From: Opitutaceae bacterium EW11
GTDB taxonomy: Bacteria > Verrucomicrobiota > Verrucomicrobiia > Opitutales > Opitutaceae
Assembly (NCBI GenBank): GCA_003054665.1
Contig: QAYY01000009.1
Coordinates: 164,211-228,210, forward strand
Direction of reading: 5' to 3'
Length of the DNA: 64,000 bases
The notes beneath the pieces were generated by a model, which saw nothing but the letters and a program-made list of their open reading frames with translations, made no database searches and was not told where the DNA came from. The translations under genes and the position numbers were made by a program. Below, piece after piece: positions 44,871-53,369 of the stretch; the stretch's first letter is position 1; each line of letters starts with the position of its first letter.

Positions 44871-47630
44871 TTAGGGTTTCGCGAGATCTCCCGCCCAGCT
44901 CACCACCTCGATGGCGGCCAAGCCCCATTGCGCAGTGCTGTTGGTGGATATCCACGCGGCCTCGTCGATCGGGGCGAGAACGTCGGGTCCCTCGAAATGC
45001 GCGAGCGTCAGCGGTGCAGCTGGCGAGAGTTCGCCTCGATTGGTGGTGAACTCATGCCAGGCTCGCCGGGCAAGCGCGGCATCGCGTTTGCGGAACGCTG
45101 CGTAGGCCGTGAGTCGCGAATGCGCCTGGGTGAGCCCGTTTCCGCCCAGCGGTTTTCCGAGTCGCTTCACCTGCTCTTCCTTCGGCGCACTGTACAGCTC
45201 GCAGTACTCCAGCCAGGCGCGATCGAATTCGGGAGCGTCCACCAGCGGGATGAGCTCCGCGCAGATTTCTACGAGTCCGAAGACGGAGTTGAGATGCGAG
45301 ACACCCAACACGTCCCTGTCCGGCTGGGCGGGTCCGGCCGAAATCGCTCCGGTCTCGATGTCCATCACTCCGCCGCCGGAGAAAAAGCCCTTCGGCAGCG
45401 TGCCGATACCCTTCATGCTCGCGGCCAGGCGATCGCGGTATTTTGCGTCGCCCGTGCGTTCCCAGGCGGCCAGCCAGGCGGCGGCAATCGCGCCGTAGTC
45501 CGTGCCGACGCTGACATACACGGATTTGCCCTCCGGTCCCGGCGGATTCACCTTCGGGCCCGGAACCTTGCGGGTCGGCAGCAACGTGAGGTATGCGCGA
45601 TGCGACTCGGCGAGTTCCTGCAGGAGATCCCCAACCCGTTCGTCGGCGGTAAGGAAGTAGTAGTGCCGCCGATACCCGGCGTTGCTCACGCGGACCTGTT
45701 TCGCGCTGCAGCCCCAATGCTGGACGTTGTGGCGCGAACCCAGGCCCTTGAAGCGGCCCAGGTGGTACACGTCGACCTCGCCCGTGTGGCGGGTCATCGC
45801 TTCGGCAAAACGGAAAACGTCGGCCCGGCCGGTGCGCAGGAAGGTCAGCCAGAGCCAGAGATCCGGAGAAAGCTCCGAATTGTCCCAGGCAAAACCGCCG
45901 ATATCGTAACGCCAGACATGCCGGTCCGCGTCGTACGTGTGGCGGATGTCGCCGTAGTCCCAGAAGCCATACCAGCGGTGCTGTTCGCGCTGGGACTCGT
46001 AATAGCTTAGGAAAAAATCGTTTCGCTTCTCGATCTCCGTGAAGGCGGGATCCGGAAGCTTCCAGAATCCGCCCAGCACACCGGCGCCCAGGATGTGCTC
46101 CGGCCGGGCCATCAGCTGCGGCGGTACGCGGACCAAATCCGCGAGTTCGACCAGCCGCTCGCGGGACGGCGTCGCAGGCACGGCCCAGAACATCAGCTCG
46201 TTCGTGCGGGCGATGCCCACCGGCGTGCCGAAGCCCGGCTCGTAATCCTCGTACGTGATGTCCATCGCCGCGGTTTGCTTGGCGTACGTGTCTTCACCCA
46301 AACCGTCGTGATAAAAACGGAGATCCATCGGCGCCGCCTCCGGCGACCACAGCCAGACGGTCGCTTCGGCGGCGTCGGTCGCGGCGCCGCGAATGTCGAG
46401 CTGCGTCGGATGGCGCTGCCAGAAATCCCGCTGAGCGAAGACGAGTCCGCCGGAGACGCCGCCGACATAACCAAGCCCGCCGGCGCGGCGCCCCGCCCCT
46501 GCCGCGATCCAGCCATGGCCGGCTTTCGTGCGTTTCTGAATCCGGAACCCGTCCGCGGACAGCTGGGAAAGACTGAAATCGCCCCACGTGGGAATCCACT
46601 GCAGCCGGCTGGAGACCGCCGGCGGCAGGGCGTTTTCCGGCGGCGTTGGCGTGCCTGCGATCTGCGCCGCCCGTGCTTCCTTGCCGGAGTCGCGCCGCAA
46701 CCCCGTCAGGGGTTTCACGGCCTCGGCCCAAAGGCCATGCCCTTCGCCGACAAAACGGACGTGGCGGTCCTGGAACGAGTCGCGCATCGGCACGGTGAAC
46801 CGAACGCCGAGCCCGCTGATGAAGTCTTTCTGTTCGTCGCCGTCGAAGATGAAGGTGTGCATCATGCGCACGCCTTCCATCCCGAGATGAAAATAGAGTC
46901 GGACGCTGAACGGCAGCCAACTGCGGCCGTCTTCCTCGCGGTGCCGTCCATCGATCTTCACGACCGCCCGGAGCGGGCCGCTCTGCTCAACCACGGCGGA
47001 TTCCGTCACTCCGCCGAAACCGCGCTGCACCACCGTGGCCGTCGCATCCGGCTCCGCCTGTTCCTTTCGCTGGCCGATCAGTCGACCGTCGCGCGCCACC
47101 TCGCGACCGTCGCGGACAAGCGACTTCACCAGGATTGAACCGCGACGCGGGATCCGGCAAACCAACGCGCCCGTATCGACGACGATCTCCTCGGGAGATT
47201 CCTGGCATTTCACCGCGCCCGCCACGGCGGCCGAACCCGCCGCCACACGAAAGGCACGGCCGGCATCCTTGCCGAGGACGGCGGAGTGTCCGGTCCACTT
47301 CAGCGATCCGTCCGGCCAATACGCGAGCGGCCAGGACTGGACGGGAACGGAGGCGCCATTTTCGTCGCGGAGTTCGAACGCGGTCCCGCGGGCGTGTTCG
47401 CCGCGCTTCCAAGGCACACCCCAGGTGACGCCCAGCGGCTCGGTCGGCGGCGTCCCCTCCAGCCAGCGCAGCGGAGCACCGGGCCCGTCGAGGAGCGGTT
47501 CTGTCGACGGCGCGGCCGGCTGCGCCGCAGCCGCCCTGCTTCCCACGAGCGCCTGCGCCAGCGGCAAGGCAGCCGCCGCAGCAAGCGCGGAGTTCTTCAC
47601 GAAATCCCGCCGGCTGAGAGGAGCGTTCAT
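44871..47630 (-). CDS. Tat-exported YetA/PcRGLX-like protein, probable rhamnose-releasing lyase
   Basis: A 919-residue protein with a Tat signal (NAPLSRRDFVKNSALAAAAALPLAQ). Domain order matches the PcRGLX/YetA-like group: an N-terminal RIFT-barrel-like domain, a large central beta domain and a C-terminal (alpha/alpha) barrel (NVQHWGCSAKQVRVSNAGYRRHYYF; SVGTDYGAIAAAWLAAW). Characterised relatives include rhamnogalacturonan- and rhamnosyl-glucuronate-acting lyases. It is one base downstream of the rhamnose mutarotase gene, which supports release of L-rhamnose. The exact bond cleaved is unproven. Confidence 0.78.
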   Translation of the reverse strand: MNAPLSRRDFVKNSALAAAAALPLAQALVGSRAAAAQPAAPSTEPLLDGPGAPLRWLEGTPPTEPLGVTWGVPWKRGEHARGTAFELRDENGASVPVQSWPLAYWPDGSLKWTGHSAVLGKDAGRAFRVAAGSAAVAGAVKCQESPEEIVVDTGALVCRIPRRGSILVKSLVRDGREVARDGRLIGQRKEQAEPDATATVVQRGFGGVTESAVVEQSGPLRAVVKIDGRHREEDGRSWLPFSVRLYFHLGMEGVRMMHTFIFDGDEQKDFISGLGVRFTVPMRDSFQDRHVRFVGEGHGLWAEAVKPLTGLRRDSGKEARAAQIAGTPTPPENALPPAVSSRLQWIPTWGDFSLSQLSADGFRIQKRTKAGHGWIAAGAGRRAGGLGYVGGVSGGLVFAQRDFWQRHPTQLDIRGAATDAAEATVWLWSPEAAPMDLRFYHDGLGEDTYAKQTAAMDITYEDYEPGFGTPVGIARTNELMFWAVPATPSRERLVELADLVRVPPQLMARPEHILGAGVLGGFWKLPDPAFTEIEKRNDFFLSYYESQREQHRWYGFWDYGDIRHTYDADRHVWRYDIGGFAWDNSELSPDLWLWLTFLRTGRADVFRFAEAMTRHTGEVDVYHLGRFKGLGSRHNVQHWGCSAKQVRVSNAGYRRHYYFLTADERVGDLLQELAESHRAYLTLLPTRKVPGPKVNPPGPEGKSVYVSVGTDYGAIAAAWLAAWERTGDAKYRDRLAASMKGIGTLPKGFFSGGGVMDIETGAISAGPAQPDRDVLGVSHLNSVFGLVEICAELIPLVDAPEFDRAWLEYCELYSAPKEEQVKRLGKPLGGNGLTQAHSRLTAYAAFRKRDAALARRAWHEFTTNRGELSPAAPLTLAHFEGPDVLAPIDEAAWISTNSTAQWGLAAIEVVSWAGDLAKP

Positions 47631-47631
47631 G

Positions 47632-47946
47632 TCAGTCGATGTGGAAGACTTCCTTCAGATCCTTCGCGACCGGGCTGTTGTCCGGGTTGGACGGCATGAT
47701 CGAGCTCATGTGTTTCCACCAGCGCCGGCAAACGTCGGTATTGGCCACGGCAGCCCAGCGGGCTTCGTCTTCAATTTCCACATACGCGAACAGCTGCCGC
47801 GTCTCCGGATGGAGAAAAATGGAATAGTTGTGGCCGCCGTGGGCCTTGAGAATGTCCTGGAGTTCCTGCCAGATCGGCTGGTGACGGCGCGCGTATTCGG
47901 CCTCCTGGCCGGGATTCACGCTCATGACGAGAGCTTTGCGGATCAT
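47632..47946 (-). CDS. rhaM: L-rhamnose mutarotase
   Basis: A 104-residue dimeric alpha/beta-barrel protein that interconverts the anomers of L-rhamnose. Y18, H22 and Y41 of the RhaM active site are present ([19 protein letters not shown]), and the C-terminus contains the typical [19 protein letters not shown]. The lyase gene starts right after its stop. No rhaA, rhaB or rhaD is in this window. Confidence 0.93.
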   Translation of the reverse strand: MIRKALVMSVNPGQEAEYARRHQPIWQELQDILKAHGGHNYSIFLHPETRQLFAYVEIEDEARWAAVANTDVCRRWWKHMSSIMPSNPDNSPVAKDLKEVFHID

Positions 47947-47971
47947 ATCAGCGAGGTGATTTTAGAGTGAA

Positions 47972-47996
47972 CCGCCGGAGCGGTTTGCTCCGGCGG
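47972..47996. repeat. Perfect 10-bp intercistronic hairpin between symporter and rhaM
   Basis: CCGCCGGAGC and GCTCCGGCGG around a 5-nt loop, with no T tract on either strand. In the minus-strand transcript it lies between symporter and rhaM and might stabilise the upstream message or act as an intercistronic REP-like element. Confidence 0.7.
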
Positions 47997-48072
47997 CGAA
48001 GAGGAAAAAAACGAAACCGAGGGTGCTGCGGCCGCGCTCGAGCAACTCAGGACGCCGCCGGCTGGGGCGAAG

Positions 48073-50109
48073 TTACGCCGCCAGTTTCAGCAGCCCGACG
48101 AACAGGAAAATGATCGCAGCCGACACCGCGCAGCAGGCGACGAAGCCGACCGCGTCCTCTCGATTCCACTTCCCGAACTCCCACGACGAGGTGGGGCCAA
48201 AGAGCTTCATGTGGTCGAAACGGTGCGGGTTGCGGCGAGTCGCTTCGATCTCCTTCGCGTCGAGTTCGGGAGAGTCGCCGACCGGGGTCTTCATCTTGCC
48301 GTAGAAAAACTCCGACTGCGTCTTGTTCTGGTCGCGTGTGACCAGGCCGACGAGGAGGAGAACGGCAAACGGGAAGAGACCGTCCCAGAAATAACGGATG
48401 CTCAGTCGTTGGTTCGGCGTGAGCTTGGCGACATCGATGCCGACGCGGCTCACGAGGTAGTTCTCCATGTTGAACCGGCCGTGGCCTTCGAGCGCGCTCG
48501 CGGGATCGTCGGGACGAGAACGAACCACCGTCTCGAAGAACACCGGCACCGGGCGGCCCTGCGTGTCGGACGCGAAGACGGTGAGCGACTGGTTCTGTCC
48601 GATCGCGGGAATGTATTCACCGGTGAGCGGCACCAGGAGATTGACGCACACACTGAGGATCAGCGAAGCCCAGACGGCCTGGACGGTGAGACGCCGCCAG
48701 AAGAACATCAGCAGAATCGCGGCGCCGAAGGGCACGTTGACGGTGATGATCCAGCCAACGATCGCTTCCATGTCGCGCATCGTGGTCGCAGCGATCAAGC
48801 CGAGGCCAAGCACGGTCACGATCGTCCAGCGGGCGATCAGCACACCCTTGGCTTCGCTGAGGTCCGGCCAGATGTGGCGGCAGAAATTCTTCACGAAGAG
48901 CGAGGCGATGGCCATGGACTTCGCGGCGAGATTCGACATCACCGCGGCGATCACGCCGGCGAGCATGAGGCCGATCAGCCCCGGGCCGAGGAGCCGCTGC
49001 GACAGCATGCCCCAGACGGTGTCGGGGCTGGTGAGCTTGTTTTCTCCGGAGAAGATCGCGACGGCGATCAAGCCGGCGAATGTCCAGAGGATGATCATCA
49101 GACGCTTCGCGTAGAGTCCGATCACGCCCATACGGGCGGCGTATTCATTTCGGGCCGAGCCGTAGATGTTCATGTTCGGGCTCAGCGCGTTCATCTGAAT
49201 CAGGCTGGGCAGCGTGATCGCGATGATGGTCCAGGTGCTGAACTGCACCGTCCCGCTCACGCCGAACAACTCGAACATGCTCGCCGGCACCTTGGCCGAC
49301 AGCTGGCTCCAGCCGCCGATGGCGTGCAGTCCCGTCGGTATGAGAAGAATCGAGAACACGACGATCAGCGAGCCCTGGAGAGCCTCGTTGAAGGCGGCAG
49401 CGGTCATGCCGCCGAGCGCCATGTACGCGGCGACCACCGACATGAAGGCGATGTAGAACGTCCAGCGGCACCACGTCGGCGCGAGAACCGAGATCTCGCG
49501 CTTCAGCGAACCACGGGCCCGCTGGTCGCGAAGATCGGCGAGCCGCTGATTCTGCTCGGGAGCGAGCGTTCCGGCGGTCACCTGCTGCTCGAGCTTGGCC
49601 AGCTCGTTGTAGCCCTGCACCGAGGCGCGTTCCTCCGCCGTCCATTTTGCCTCAGGCTTCGTCACGAGCGACGCCGTGATCGTGTACGCCGTAAACGTGC
49701 CGAAACCGATGAGGAGGATCGCCACGCAGATTTGGAACAGCGCATAGAAGCGGGCGAGATTGCGGGAATTGAACCGATCCTCGAAGAGGTCGCCCATCGT
49801 CGTCAGTCGGACGCGGCGGAACCAGACGTTCATGAACCAGTAGTACGGGTTCATGAAAATGGTCTGGAAGGAATACCAGGCGCCGGACGCGCCGCGCTGA
49901 TAGACAAAGCTGGCGGTGGTGACCGCGCCTTGCGGCTCCGTCGCGTTTCCGAAATTCAGGAAAATCTGGTACAGCTTGCCCAGCTTGCGGCCGGCGAGGA
50001 AATAGCCCTCTTCGCTTTTGGCGGACGATTTCGCACGGCGTCCTATGTAAATGATCGCACAAAGATACAGGGCGACGACGAGCAAATCGAGAACATGGAT
50101 ACCGTTCAT
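48073..50109 (-). CDS. Sodium:solute symporter (SSS family)
   Basis: A 678-residue transporter with about 14 hydrophobic segments. GRRAKSSAKSEEGYFLAGRKLG is the SSS N-terminal signature; the central region (GVIAAVMSNLAAKSMAIASLFVKN) is typical. A ~45-residue polar loop near 160-205 is an insertion. It probably imports a sugar or uronate released by the locus enzymes, using the sodium gradient. It is the first structural gene, divergent from lacI-like gene at 50315 over a 205-bp shared control region. Confidence 0.88.
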   Translation of the reverse strand: MNGIHVLDLLVVALYLCAIIYIGRRAKSSAKSEEGYFLAGRKLGKLYQIFLNFGNATEPQGAVTTASFVYQRGASGAWYSFQTIFMNPYYWFMNVWFRRVRLTTMGDLFEDRFNSRNLARFYALFQICVAILLIGFGTFTAYTITASLVTKPEAKWTAEERASVQGYNELAKLEQQVTAGTLAPEQNQRLADLRDQRARGSLKREISVLAPTWCRWTFYIAFMSVVAAYMALGGMTAAAFNEALQGSLIVVFSILLIPTGLHAIGGWSQLSAKVPASMFELFGVSGTVQFSTWTIIAITLPSLIQMNALSPNMNIYGSARNEYAARMGVIGLYAKRLMIILWTFAGLIAVAIFSGENKLTSPDTVWGMLSQRLLGPGLIGLMLAGVIAAVMSNLAAKSMAIASLFVKNFCRHIWPDLSEAKGVLIARWTIVTVLGLGLIAATTMRDMEAIVGWIITVNVPFGAAILLMFFWRRLTVQAVWASLILSVCVNLLVPLTGEYIPAIGQNQSLTVFASDTQGRPVPVFFETVVRSRPDDPASALEGHGRFNMENYLVSRVGIDVAKLTPNQRLSIRYFWDGLFPFAVLLLVGLVTRDQNKTQSEFFYGKMKTPVGDSPELDAKEIEATRRNPHRFDHMKLFGPTSSWEFGKWNREDAVGFVACCAVSAAIIFLFVGLLKLAA

Positions 50110-50290
50110 GGGTGGGCTTTGCGACTCGCCACCACCGTTCGCGGCCTTCTGGCCATCTCAGTCGTCGGCGTGACGGAGGATTGGGCCTCAGATTGCGGCA
50201 ATCAGGCAAGACTGGAGAATCCGCGGGCGGGGCGAACGGGGAGAACGGGTCTGTTGCGACCGTGGATGCGGACTTTCTTGCACGCGACGC

Positions 50291-50312
50291 GAGGTTAGTC
50301 TTACAGTCAGAG
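50291..50312. promoter_or_regulatory. Candidate operator before the LacI-family gene
   Basis: GAGGTTAGTCTTACAGTCAGAG shares a TCTTACAGTNNGAG core with the site at 39169. Its last base is 2 bases before the ATG, so binding there would block initiation (autorepression); the symporter start is 180 bp away on the other side. GTTAGTCTTAC within it is a near-palindrome. Confidence 0.4.
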
Positions 50313-50314
50313 TC

Positions 50315-51370
50315 ATGCCTTCTCCGACCCCGTCCCTCCGCGATCTGGCGCGCACGCTGGGCCTTTCGCACACCACCGTTTCCGAAGCGTTGCGAGACAG
50401 TCCGCGAGTGAAACCCGAAACGCGAATCCGCGTTCAGAAGGCCGCGAAGGCCGCCGGCTATCGCCACAATCCCCTGGCCGGAGCCCTCATGTCGGAGATG
50501 CGTCGTTCTCGTTCGAATACGTTTCGCGGCGTGCTCGCCGTGCTGGACCTGGACGGCCCCGATCGTCGGCCAATCAACGCGGCCCTCTATCACCGCGAGC
50601 TGGCTCGCGGCGCCACCGAACGCGCGGCCGAGCTGGGCTTCAAGGCAGAGCCCTTCGTGATCGGACGCAAAGGCATCTCCGCCGCACGGCTCGACACGAT
50701 TCTCCAATCGCGCGGCATCCGCGGGGTGTTCGTGCTGCCGGTGGACGAAACGCCCGACATCTCCCGTCTCGATTGGGCCCGCTACGCCGGCGTGTACTCC
50801 GACTACATCATCGAAAAGCCCGCGCTCCACTCCGTCTGCGCGGACCATTATCGCTCGATGATCACGGCCCTTCACCGACTCTACAGCCTCGGCTACCGCA
50901 GGCCGGGTCTGGTGCTCCAGCAGCACCACGACGAGCGTCTGCTCTACCGTTGGGAAGCCGCATTTCGGGCGTACGAGGATCACACGGACGAATTCGCACG
51001 GCTCGACCCGCTCATCACGCGAGAGATCGATGCCCCGACGTTCTGCAATTGGTTCAAGACGCAGAAACCCGACGTCGTGCTTTGCCACCGCGCACAGGTC
51101 ATTCCCTGGATGGTCGAGTGCGGTGCGCGAATCCCGGAAACACACGGATTCTGCTGCCTCAACGTGATGATGAACGACGTCCCCTGCGCCGGCATCGACA
51201 TCCAGCCACGCCTCATCGGCGCCCGCGGTGTCGAGCTCATCATCGCCCAGTTGTACCGAAACGAATACGGCGTCCCCGAGATTCCCTCAACCACGACGAT
51301 CCCCGCCGCGTGGGTCGACGGCCCCACCCTCCGCGACCTCAACGTCGCAACCGAAGCAGTGGCCACCTGA
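50315..51370 (+). CDS. LacI-family transcriptional regulator
   Basis: A 351-residue regulator. The helix-turn-helix (SLRDLARTLGLSHTTVSEALRDSPRVKPETRIRVQKAAKAAGYRHNP shortened here) is followed by a hinge and a periplasmic-binding-protein-like sensor domain. The first helix pair reads LARTLGLSHTTVSEAL. It is divergent from the symporter and most likely represses the locus until a sugar (perhaps rhamnose- or galactose-derived) is present. No Shine-Dalgarno motif precedes the start. Confidence 0.92.
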   Translation: MPSPTPSLRDLARTLGLSHTTVSEALRDSPRVKPETRIRVQKAAKAAGYRHNPLAGALMSEMRRSRSNTFRGVLAVLDLDGPDRRPINAALYHRELARGATERAAELGFKAEPFVIGRKGISAARLDTILQSRGIRGVFVLPVDETPDISRLDWARYAGVYSDYIIEKPALHSVCADHYRSMITALHRLYSLGYRRPGLVLQQHHDERLLYRWEAAFRAYEDHTDEFARLDPLITREIDAPTFCNWFKTQKPDVVLCHRAQVIPWMVECGARIPETHGFCCLNVMMNDVPCAGIDIQPRLIGARGVELIIAQLYRNEYGVPEIPSTTTIPAAWVDGPTLRDLNVATEAVAT

Positions 51371-51390
51371 GCGCGCGTTCAGCGCAGCCT

Positions 51391-51795
51391 CTACGACTTT
51401 TCCGGTCCTTCACAGACTTTCCGGGCCTCCAGTTCGCGACGATAGAGACGCTGGATGCTCTCGAACTCGCGGCAGTAGCGTGCGAGTTCCTCCTCGGATA
51501 GATTCTCCAGCTCGATCATTTCGTTCCGCGCATTGCGGACAGACCGGAGCAGTTCGTCGAGTTTCAGCTGCATGGCCTTCGCGTCCCGGTTCTGCGTGTT
51601 CTGGATGAGGAACACCATCAGGAAGGTCAGGATCGTCGTCCCCGTGTTGATCACCAGCTGCCAGTCGGCCGAATAACGAAAGAACGGGCCGGCCGCTGCC
51701 CAAACCAAAACGGTGAGCACCGAAAGCGCGAAGGCGACCGGATGGGCGAACCACAACGACATCGTTCGGGCAAAGCGGGAGAATTGGTTGATCAT
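51391..51795 (-). CDS. Low-affinity iron permease family protein
   Basis: A 134-residue membrane protein of the Iron_permease family (related to yeast Fet4). Two or more hydrophobic helices (HPVAFALSVLTVLVWAAAGPFF; NTGTTILTFLMVFLIQNTQNRDAKAMQLKLDELL shortened) precede a helical C-terminal tail. The ATG at 51795 starts the conserved region; the open frame upstream is spacer. In bacteria its role in iron uptake is not well established, and it often appears near stress genes. Confidence 0.82.
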   Translation of the reverse strand: MINQFSRFARTMSLWFAHPVAFALSVLTVLVWAAAGPFFRYSADWQLVINTGTTILTFLMVFLIQNTQNRDAKAMQLKLDELLRSVRNARNEMIELENLSEEELARYCREFESIQRLYRRELEARKVCEGPEKS

Positions 51796-52081
51796 GCCCG
51801 TCCCCTCGCATCCAGCATGCCACCAGCCGGCGAGAGCAGCCGCTCGGCGGCTCCGTCGGACACCTCCGAGATCCTGCTGCAAAATGCCTCAAGGCACCCT
51901 CTCGGCCCCATGCAATTTGCGCGGTAGTTGCCACGGCCCTACGGCCGCGCACCCCGTCTCCTCGGTGTGGCGGCGCCGAAAAACCATATTCGAGTCTCTG
52001 CGCCAACGTGGCACGCCGGATGCCTGAGTCCTCGCGGGACCGCTGCGAAGGGTCCCGATCAACCATCAACCCATCATCACC

Positions 52082-52309
52082 ATGCCTCGCGGAGACAAGA
52101 GTAGCTACAGTTCGAAACAGAAGCGCCAGGCGGCCCACATCGAGGAGAGTTACGAAAAACGCGGCGTGAGCGAAGGCGAAGCCGAGAAACGCGCTTGGAA
52201 GACCGTGAACAAACGCACAGGGGGTGCGCGCAGAAAAACGGCGTCGAAATCCCGCTCGTCCGCTCGGCGGAAAACCCCTGCGTCCCGCCGCTCGAAAGCG
52301 CACGCCTGA
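52082..52309 (+). CDS. Small basic protein, plasmid-stabilisation-like
   Basis: A 75-residue, strongly basic protein beginning MPRGDKSSYSSKQKRQAAHIEESYEKRGVSE in family style. This motif defines short proteins often called plasmid stabilization protein, common near NHEJ and stress genes; their biochemical role is unknown. The C-terminal half is Lys/Arg/Ser-rich and histone-tail-like, which suggests nucleic-acid binding. Confidence 0.72.
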   Translation: MPRGDKSSYSSKQKRQAAHIEESYEKRGVSEGEAEKRAWKTVNKRTGGARRKTASKSRSSARRKTPASRRSKAHA

Positions 52310-52569
52310 GCGGAAGGCGCGACAACGGTACGGCGGATCACGCCGGCACGAGGGTTCTCTCCAGCCGGCGAAAGGGATCCGCGTTCCGGCCGCCCGGGGG
52401 CGTCGGGGCTTTCGACGCCGCGCGCGATCTCGGCCGCTGTCCACACGCTCGGTAAACCGGCGTGGGAGCGGGATGGCCTCTCCCCGAGGCTACCTCGGAA
52501 AATTTCCCGCCCGGTCAGGCGATACGGGCCTGATAGGCCGCGCAACCGGCCTGTGGCAGAGTGAAGCCC

Positions 52570-53367
52570 ATGCAGATCGTGCAGGATTCGCTCGCCGGAA
52601 AAGTCGCCTTCGTCACGGGCACGGGCTCGGGCATCGGCAAAGCGGCGGCCAAACTGCTCGCGATTGCGGGAGCGCGAGTCGCGGCTCTCACGCACCGTCA
52701 GGAAGAAGCAGACGCGACCGAGAAGGAACTCGCGGAAAACGGCGCGGACGTGCTTGCGCTCGCTGCCGACGTTTCGTCGCCGGCGGAGATGGAAAACGCC
52801 GTGGCCGAAATCCACCGCCGCTGGCAACGACTCGATATCGTGGTCGCGAATGCAGGGATCAACGGCGTGTGGGCTCCGCTGGACGAACTGTCGCCCGAAG
52901 AGTGGGACCGCACCCTGGGCGTGAATCTGCGCGGTACGTTTCTCACGGTAAAATACTCGCTGCCGCTGCTGCGGGTCGCCGGCGGCTCCGTGGTGATCGT
53001 CGCGTCGGTCAACGGCACGCGGATGTTCAGCAATACGGGCGCGACCGCCTACTCGTGCTCCAAAGCCGGGCAGGTCGCGTTCTCCCGCATGACCGCGCTG
53101 GAGCTGGCGAAGGACCGCATTCGCGTGAACACCGTCTGCCCTGGGGCGATCTCGACGGAGATCGACGACAACACCACGCGCCGGGATCTCGAACGCGTGC
53201 GTGAACCCGTCGAGTTCCCCGCCGGACAAATCCCGTTGACCCACGGACGCCCCGGCTCCCCCGAACAGGTCGCGGAGCTCATCTGGTTTCTTTCCTCCGA
53301 TCTTTCCGCCCACATCTCGGGGACCGAGGTGTTCATCGACGGGACGCAGTCGCTCCTCCAAGGCTGA
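52570..53367 (+). CDS. Short-chain dehydrogenase/reductase
   Basis: A 265-residue SDR with TGTGSGIGKAAA (NAD(P) site), NAG, catalytic Ser/Tyr/Lys (SVNGTR and AYSCSKAGQV) and a C-terminal SGTEVFIDGTQSLLQG. Substrate unknown. ATG at 52570 is preferred over GTG at 52561. The FAD-Rieske gene starts two bases after its stop, so they are co-transcribed. Members of this SDR type recur in bacterial stress islands. Confidence 0.85.
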   Translation: MQIVQDSLAGKVAFVTGTGSGIGKAAAKLLAIAGARVAALTHRQEEADATEKELAENGADVLALAADVSSPAEMENAVAEIHRRWQRLDIVVANAGINGVWAPLDELSPEEWDRTLGVNLRGTFLTVKYSLPLLRVAGGSVVIVASVNGTRMFSNTGATAYSCSKAGQVAFSRMTALELAKDRIRVNTVCPGAISTEIDDNTTRRDLERVREPVEFPAGQIPLTHGRPGSPEQVAELIWFLSSDLSAHISGTEVFIDGTQSLLQG

Positions 53368-53369
53368 CG

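Noticed and set aside
48211..50298. Long plus-strand open frame opposite the symporter
   Set aside because: Antisense shadow of a transporter; sequence is charged low-complexity with no recognisable domain.
52310..52569. Possible small gene between the basic protein and the SDR
   Set aside because: Short frames only, no conserved start or domain; treated as spacer.
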